Source: Sipunculus nudus (Eukaryota > Annelida > Sipuncula > Golfingiida > Sipunculidae). From it: 64,000 nt of DNA. The DNA lies in the NCBI GenBank assembly GCA_026874595.1, contig CM049306.1:66160019-66224018 (forward strand), written 5' to 3'. The notes under the pieces were generated by a model. That model searched no databases and had not been told where the DNA came from. It saw nothing but the letters and a program-made list of their open reading frames with translations. Shown one piece after another: positions 58,416 through 64,000 of the stretch (its first letter is position 1; each line of letters begins with the position of its first letter). The position numbers were made by a program, and so were the translations under genes.

Positions 58416-59820
58416 AATGAAATCAGGAATATATGTAAAAATTATTACGGATGCATACTGAATGCAAAATTAAAAAACAGATACATCTCATTGATGGCAA
58501 ATTCTTGAATTAAGTTGAGTGGGGATACCAAAAATTTATAATCCACGTACAGTTGTCTTTATATAGCCACAGAGAGCTGAACATCCATGACTGTAACATT
58601 GCCTGGTATGATGTATAACTTAAATCATAAATCTAAATTTTTTAAAAGCTTTTGAAAAAACTTTCTTGTCAATATTAACCAAAGATAACCTGAAATCTAA
58701 ATGTCTAGTGGCATGATGTAATAGATGCAGATAAACTGGTGCCAGGCTAGATGTAACAGCATCACACAGCTAACGTAATGGTAAAATGACTCAATTCAAT
58801 CTCCATAATTCAGCCAAAAACCATTCATGTTGAACCATTAATTACAATTATTATAAGAATTACTGTAGGGATTATTCTTGTAAAATATTTAACAAACTGG
58901 CTTCAGTGACATCAGTCGAAAAACGTTTCACAGGTTTATAACTGATATAGGAAGATACAGCAAACTGGCTAAGTTCAGCTTCCCATAACTCAGCCAAAAA
59001 CACTGAACCAAAACCATTTGAACAAACTTGAATTATCAACATCTGAGGATAATTAATGTGTGAGATTTAAAAATTTGGCCCAGTGGTTTCTGAGAAGAAG
59101 ATCTTTGTAGCCACTGAGCTAAAATGGGCTGTTATGGCATATGACTAAATTCAGCTTCCCATAACTTAGCCAAAAGTCACTGAAAAGAGACCATTTGAAC
59201 AAACTTCAGAAAGCACTGCCCTAGGATAATTTCTGTGTGATATTAAACATTTTGGCCATATGGTTTCAGAGAAAAAGTTTTTTTTAGCCCTCAGTGTGAT
59301 ACAGGCTTTGATGACCCCGTACAAAAAAGACCGATGCAGGTGGCGCCACAAATACCTCAATTTCAGATATGACCTATGTGACCAACATTGGCATAAAATT
59401 TGGTGATGAAAGCTACAGCCGTTTCTGAGATTTAAATTTTAATATGCTTTTTTGCACAGTTAACAAAGTTCAACCTCCTGTATCTCGGCCAAAAATCTCC
59501 AAACTGGAACCATTCAAACAAACTTGAGAAAGATTGTTCCAGGGATCATTTCTGTGAAATATTGGACAATTTGGCTGGACAGTTTTGGAGAAGAAGATTT
59601 TTAAAGCTTTTTTAGATTTTCCCCTATAAAATCTAAGAAAATGCAGTCAGAAAAAAAATAAACAAAATACGATATAGTTTTTTGGATGACTGATTATTTG
59701 CAAAAAATTTGGTGATGCTACCTCCTACCGTTTTTGAGAAAGCTATGGTTAACGTACAGACGAAGCACGACAGTGGATGGACGCCGCCGCACGATCGCAT
59801 AAGCTCACAGGTTCGCTAAA
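58416..59820 (+). repeat. Family D repeat copy D3 (longer form)
   Basis: The first 1 kb is an inverted match of 37991-39030. The second part (from GGTGGCGCCACAAATACC, about 59339) matches D1/D2 and ends CACAGGTTCGCTAAAA. The internal text 'cttcccataac..agccaaaa' recurs about every 180 bp. The 64-aa minus frame at 59166-59360 has no domain. Confidence 0.65.
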
Positions 59821-60169
59821 AACAACTGAGATTTGTGGCATTGATAGCTTTTAATTTCAATAAGTGCAAGATTGTGAATTTTTTATGACATTTCCTTGAC
59901 AAAATTGGAATGTATTAATAGAAAAGAAATATAATTACTGAACACAGTTTCCAAGTCTCATACTATTTTTTACTACTATGAATGACTTTTGAATGAGTGA
60001 AATGAAGCCCTGTGTCCGTAAGGCACATATCACATGATGTCTGATCTCATTTATTGTATATGAATACCCTGCCAGAATGATGCATTCCGCTCCCTAGCTG
60101 ATTCGGACAGCTATACAAATCAGCCATTAAAGTATATTATTAAAATGATCACTAGGAATTTAAAATAAA
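59821..60169. other. No gene seen
   Basis: 350 bp of AT-rich low-copy text with no recognised coding or repeat. Confidence 0.35.
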
Positions 60170-60436
60170 CTAGAATACGGGTAGTCGACAAGTGACTACG
60201 TGTATCCGCCAAAATCAGAGTAGGACGGGTGAAGTGAGGCATGGATTGAGTGGCAAGGGGAAATAGAGTTACATGTGTTACATATTAGAATGGATCTCTG
60301 CCACGTTAACATGATTGTAGGTGGCGCCACTTGTTATTTGAACAAGAAACTATCCAAGATGTATACACATGCAAAATTTCAGGTGGAAAAGTCAAACCAC
60401 TACTGAGAAATGAGTGATTTTAGCCCATGGCAGACA
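60170..60436 (-). mobile_element. Family B Helitron B-g, 3' fragment
   Basis: CTAG, spacer and hairpin (GTAGTCACTTGTCGACTAC) are intact on the minus strand, then one GGTGGCGCCACT and about 200 bp of family text before it breaks off at 'gcccatggcagaca'. Confidence 0.75.
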
Positions 60437-61200
60437 GTACTTAAACACCTGGATAGTAAAAATCTAAAATATTATGAAATGTAGATAAAGTCTGAGAAAA
60501 AAAGGTAATCTAGGCCATGGTTGGTTGATATGATTGAAGAAATTGTTGCAAATAATATTTTGAGATCTGACCATGCGTTTTCATTGGATACCTTTTTGAC
60601 AGGCTGTTGACAGTTTTCAACATTTACACATTTGTCTTATGAGATCCAATTTTTTTAATAAACCTTTTTTTCTATTTTATGATATGTATACAGTTGCTAT
60701 AAAGTCCCCACTCCACAGGCGGAAGGACTTGATATGGAGGGGGGGGGGGGGGGTTATGATGTGAGTTACAACGCCTCTGTCTCTCTGTATATATTTTCTT
60801 CAAATTATTAAATTTTATGCTATAGCAATAGAACTATTGTTCACAGTGCCAAGGAGCAAGGACTTAGTGGGGTGGGGGAAGGGAATGGTGGGAGTTACAA
60901 ACCCTTGCATATACATACAGGATATGAAATCTAAATAATCAGTGCTTACAGGAAAAAAAAAAGTTTATTCATTATTATTAAATATTTAAAAAAGACAGAA
61001 AGCTAGAGAAACAAAGCAAATCATTTTAATCCCCATTCTTCTGAGCCAGGAAATTATGAATAATTTTTACATAAATTCCTTTTTTTATAACATCATTTTT
61101 TTTCCAGGTTTGAAAATGTACATTTAGAGTATAACATGTATATGTGAATAATTCAGTTGATTCACATTTTTAAATTGCATCAACATATATATCTAATAAA
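60437..61200 (+). mobile_element. Diverged family A fragment
   Basis: Text such as 'gtaaaaatctaaaatatt', 'ggccatggttggttgatatg' and 'catcattttttttccagg' follows the A1 core with many changes. A G-run is at about 60741-60753. Neither terminus is present. Confidence 0.55.
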
Positions 61201-61261
61201 TCAGGTTTATAGTACCTGTCAACAAAATGGGGTGGAGGGAGGAAGGGAGGCATAGGGGTGT

Positions 61262-61263
61262 GA

Positions 61264-61295
<32 letters not shown>

Positions 61296-61300
61296 AAGGG
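61262..61300. repeat. (GA)n microsatellite, left of the LINE
   Basis: GA repeats ending in 'gaaagggacat' lie directly before the target-site duplication. With the array at 63849-63882 it marks the pre-insertion target. Confidence 0.85.
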
Positions 61301-61304
61301 ACAT

Positions 61305-61316
61305 ACCTAGACTGTC
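61305..61316 (+). repeat. Target-site duplication, left copy
   Basis: ACCTAGACTGTC here is identical to 63834-63845 and brackets the whole inverted/direct LINE structure. Confidence 0.85.
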
Positions 61317-63057
61317 CTGAATTATAATATTTAGGTGGTTTGTTTTTAGCAATTTCTCTTGATATATTATTTTTTAGCAATTTACTGGTCTGGCAGTGTT
61401 TAAGTCTATCATCTAGTTTGTTCCATAGTCGTACAGATTTTGGTAGGAATGAGTTGTAGTACAGCTCTGTTCTAGAGAAAATGTTTTGTATATTGAGTAG
61501 AGCACTTGATCTTGTAATAAAGGTATAGTTTCTTGGTGGAGGTAATAGAAGGTAAAGGCACTTTGGAGTTTCTTGTTTTAAAATTTTGTGTAGTTGGATG
61601 ACCACAGAGTTTTCCCTACGTTTTCTTAATAGGGGCCAGCCTGTTTCTTTGTATAGTTTGGCATGGCTAGTTCCTCTGACACAGCCTGTCACAATCCTGG
61701 CAGCTTGTAGCTGCACTGCCTCCAATGTATCACTTTGCTCTTGTGTGCAGTTACACCACACAACATTGCTATATTCCAATATTGGCCTTATATAAGTGAA
61801 ATATATGTTTTCAAGAGTTTTCCTATCAAGCATATATTTCAGTTTGCTTAGTATTAATACTTTTGAGTTTGCTTTGGCTCTAATATTTTCTATGTGATCA
61901 TTCCATTTACAGTCCTTTCTGAATGTTAATCCTAGATGTTTATAACTGTCAAATTTATCTATTTTAATGCCATTTAAATATAGGTCTGGGTGAGTTGTTT
62001 TAGATGATTTAGATGAAAATATTAAGGACTTGTTTTTTTTTTTGCCTTAAAAGTGACTAACCATTTTATGGACCATTTAAATATTTTATCCAAGTCATTG
62101 TTTAATATTTCTGCTGCTAATGATGGATTTTCTCTGGTGAGATATAACATAGTCATCCGCTAATAATCTTATATTACTTACTATGTTTCCTGTGATGTCG
62201 TTGATGAATATTAAAAATAATAGGGGTCCCTGTATGGACCCTTGAGGTACTCCTGCATGAAGTGATCCCCAATCAGAAAATTCATTTTCAATTACTCTTT
62301 GTTTCCTATTTTTTAAATACTGTGCTAACCACCGAAGCAATTTTCATTTAATTCCAACTGATGACAATTTGGTGAGGAGGCCTTCAGACCAGACCTTGTC
62401 AAAAGCTTTACTCATATCTAGGAATACAGCCTGTACTTTCTTGCCTTTATCAACGTCTTGGCAGATTGAATTGTATAGGTCAGACAGTTGGTATACTGTC
62501 GAGTCTCCTGGGATAAAGCCAGACTGATATGGGCTTATTATGTTCTTCTCTTTTAATAAGTTGTACATTTGGGCAAAGATTATTTTTTCAAAGAGTTTGC
62601 AAATACAGGATGTCAGTGATATAGGTCTGTAATTAATTGGCATATTTTTTTCTCCATTTTAATAGATTGGTGATATGTTAGCCTTTTTCCATAGTGAGGA
62701 AAGTTGCCCTTTTTCCATTGACAAGTTAAAAAATTTCCATAGTGGATAAACCAGTTCTTTGTGGCATTCCCGAAGGAGGATTGGGGGGACCTCATCAGGA
62801 CCTTTGGACTTGTTACAGTTTAGACCTTTCATTATTGATTCTAGTTCATTAATATCAATAATGATGTTGTCAAGTCTATTTCTATTTTTACTAGCTAGCA
62901 ATGGTTTGGATGAATTGTTTTCTTGAATTATTGTTTGTTTATTAAATTGTTCATTTAAGAAATCCGCCTTATCCTTTGACTCAGTTGCAAATGTTCCATC
63001 TTTATTGATAAGTGGAGGTAAGAGTTGTTGGTTATTACCCTTCATTAAGATATTTAC
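61317..63057 (-). pseudogene. Non-LTR reverse transcriptase, broken
   Basis: In order on the minus strand: N-terminal linker ('KGNNQQLLPPL'), 'KSKGPDEVPP', 'NYRPISLTS' (fingers), 'SGFIPGDSTVYQL', 'VFLDMSKAFDKVW' (motif A), 'GVPQGSIQGP' (motif B), 'LLADDYV' (motif C, the usual F/YADD reading LADD), 'SYKHLGLTF' (thumb) and the C-terminal domain 'YIRPILEYSNVVW'. In-frame stops lie at about 62656 and 62344, and a frameshift at about 62095-62030 near an A-run. The ORF at 61219-61833 runs on past the element into the GA repeat. It is a dead copy. Confidence 0.9.
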
Positions 63058-63114
63058 AGTTTTTATTTACAATTACCAATGTTTTTCATTATGTAGGTTA
63101 TTTTTTTTTTTTCA

Positions 63115-63442
63115 TTATGTAGGTTATTATAATTCAGGATCAAAAAGAGCCCAGATAATTCACACATGGCTAAGAACACAGTGCAGTAATCTAAACCATG
63201 ATTTATAAAGAAGACACTTATCAAACAACTCAAAATGCCAATGTGGATTTGAAACAGAAAACGCAGAACATTACCTACTGCAGTGTCAACTCCATGTCAA
63301 CTCTAGAAGTAAACATCTCCCCCTAAATATACCTGTAGAAGAACTTCTTTATGGAAATCCCTATGCAAGCCACATCAGAAATGAAGAAATTTTTGAAGCA
63401 GTATCTTCATACATAGAAGACACAAAAAGGTTCAAAATATAA
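63115..63442 (+). pseudogene. LINE C-terminal tail with CCHC-like zinc motif
   Basis: The frame reads YYNSGSKRAQIIHTWLRTQC, one in-frame TAA at 63206-63208, then SKCQCGFETENAEHYLLQC, a Cys/His cluster (C-x-C-x8-H-x4-C) typical of the tail of many Jockey/CR1-like RT proteins. It ends at the stop 63440-63442. It continues the minus-strand RT at 61317, overlapping at YYNSG. Confidence 0.85.
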
Positions 63443-63833
63443 TATTCCCCACCATATTTTCCCCTAAAAGTGATATTCATAATTCATAGTCCTAATATAC
63501 TAGGACCTGAAACAAAAATGAAACAAAAAAAATTTAAATACTGGTCTTCCAAATAATTAATTAAATTAAAAAAAAAGAATAAATGAACAATTTCTTCCAC
63601 TCTTACTAAGAAAATTTACAACTTGCCTTCACTTACCCAACATCCATACCACCCTACCTCACCTAAACTCAATCACATCCAAACACTCTGAATACTGCCA
63701 TCGTATATTGTTAATGGAAACATTCAGGAGAGAGTCGAGGTAAGCTTTAAGTAGCTTGCACTTAATCCCACTGATGCTTGTATTATGTGATTTATATGTG
63801 CATATTCAGTATCAATAAAATATCTAAAACAAA

Positions 63834-63844
63834 ACCTAGACTGT

Positions 63845-63845
<1 letters not shown>
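63834..63845 (+). repeat. Target-site duplication, right copy
   Basis: ACCTAGACTGTC, identical to 61305-61316. Confidence 0.85.

Positions 63846-63848
<3 letters not shown>

Positions 63849-63882
<34 letters not shown>
63849..63882. repeat. (GA)n microsatellite, right of the LINE
   Basis: A run of GA dinucleotides follows ATG just after the target duplication. Text to 64000 is GA-rich then low-copy, with no gene seen. Confidence 0.85.
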
Positions 63883-63885
<3 letters not shown>

Positions 63886-64000
63886 AGACTGCCAGAGAAA
63901 GAGAGAAAGGGAAAGAGATCGAGTCGAAAGGCTCTCTCCTAATTACTGCCTGACCCAGCCTGACCCAGACACTCACAGAAGCAGTAGGCAAGGAGTGAAG

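Larger units (their letters stand above)
61317..63833 (+). mobile_element. 5'-inverted (twin-primed) non-LTR retrotransposon copy
   Basis: The left 1.7 kb carries the reverse transcriptase on the minus strand and ends at codons KYYNSGQ. The right 0.7 kb carries, on the plus strand, the continuation (YYNSGSKRAQ...) to the stop and 3' UTR, ending AATAAAATATCTAAAACAAA. The whole is bracketed by a 12-bp target duplication and GA microsatellites. Inverted 5' part followed by direct 3' part is the classical outcome of twin priming. The clade looks like the Jockey/CR1/L2 group, judged by motifs only. The 5' end is truncated; ORF1 and endonuclease are absent. Confidence 0.88.

Overview
The window is eukaryotic, intron-rich, AT-rich DNA, most likely from a bivalve mollusc. 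That assignment rests on familiarity with the repeat types (CAAGGGACC...GAGCTAA elements, CTAG-ending Helitrons, GGTGGCGCCACC palindromes) and not on a search. There is no bacterial-style gene content. Almost all short open frames are chance frames inside repeats.

The only confident host-gene feature is one 145-nt exon on the minus strand (49223-49367). It encodes the catalytic core of a Ubc13/UBE2N-type ubiquitin-conjugating enzyme, with HPN motif and catalytic cysteine, and has consensus splice sites. Its neighbouring exons were not found, so the window is probably largely intronic or intergenic to this gene. The 5' exons would lie at higher coordinates and the 3' exons at lower coordinates.

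The rest is a dense, nested archive of mobile elements. Family A (about 15 copies or fragments) starts CAAGGGACC[C/T]ATGGGTCAC, ends with a hairpin and GAGCTAA, has interchangeable cores and lands in short A-runs. Its subterminal inverted repeats, terminal palindrome and T^T/A^A insertion resemble Helentron-type (HINE/DINE-like) elements. Family B (7 copies) and family C (3 copies) are non-autonomous Helitrons. Both start TTGTATCC and end with a hairpin plus CTAG; B carries about 275-bp repeats with GGTGGCGCCACC, and C carries arrays containing perfect DR1 nuclear-receptor-type sites. Family D (ends CGCTAA) and module F are further repeats.

Layout: 1-8 kb, F and D repeats split by A1 and A2, plus a hairpin minisatellite; 8.5-9.8 kb, a 145-bp satellite; 9.8-18.7 kb, C and B Helitrons and a nest of A elements; 19.1-25 kb, A11 inside A10; 25-28.5 kb, low-copy sequence with a B Helitron; 28.5-38 kb, a four-level nest; 38-44 kb, D, a B Helitron carrying a hAT insertion, and a pogo/Tigger deletion derivative; 44-48.3 kb, another A nest with a B Helitron; 48.3-50.6 kb, the UBE2N exon and low-copy DNA; 50.6-61 kb, diverged A, C, B and D copies and a pogo/Tigger fossil; 61.3-63.8 kb, a 5'-inverted non-LTR retrotransposon.

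Several insertions can be dated relative to each other because uninterrupted copies of the target repeat exist elsewhere in the window. I did not find tRNA, rRNA or CRISPR features.
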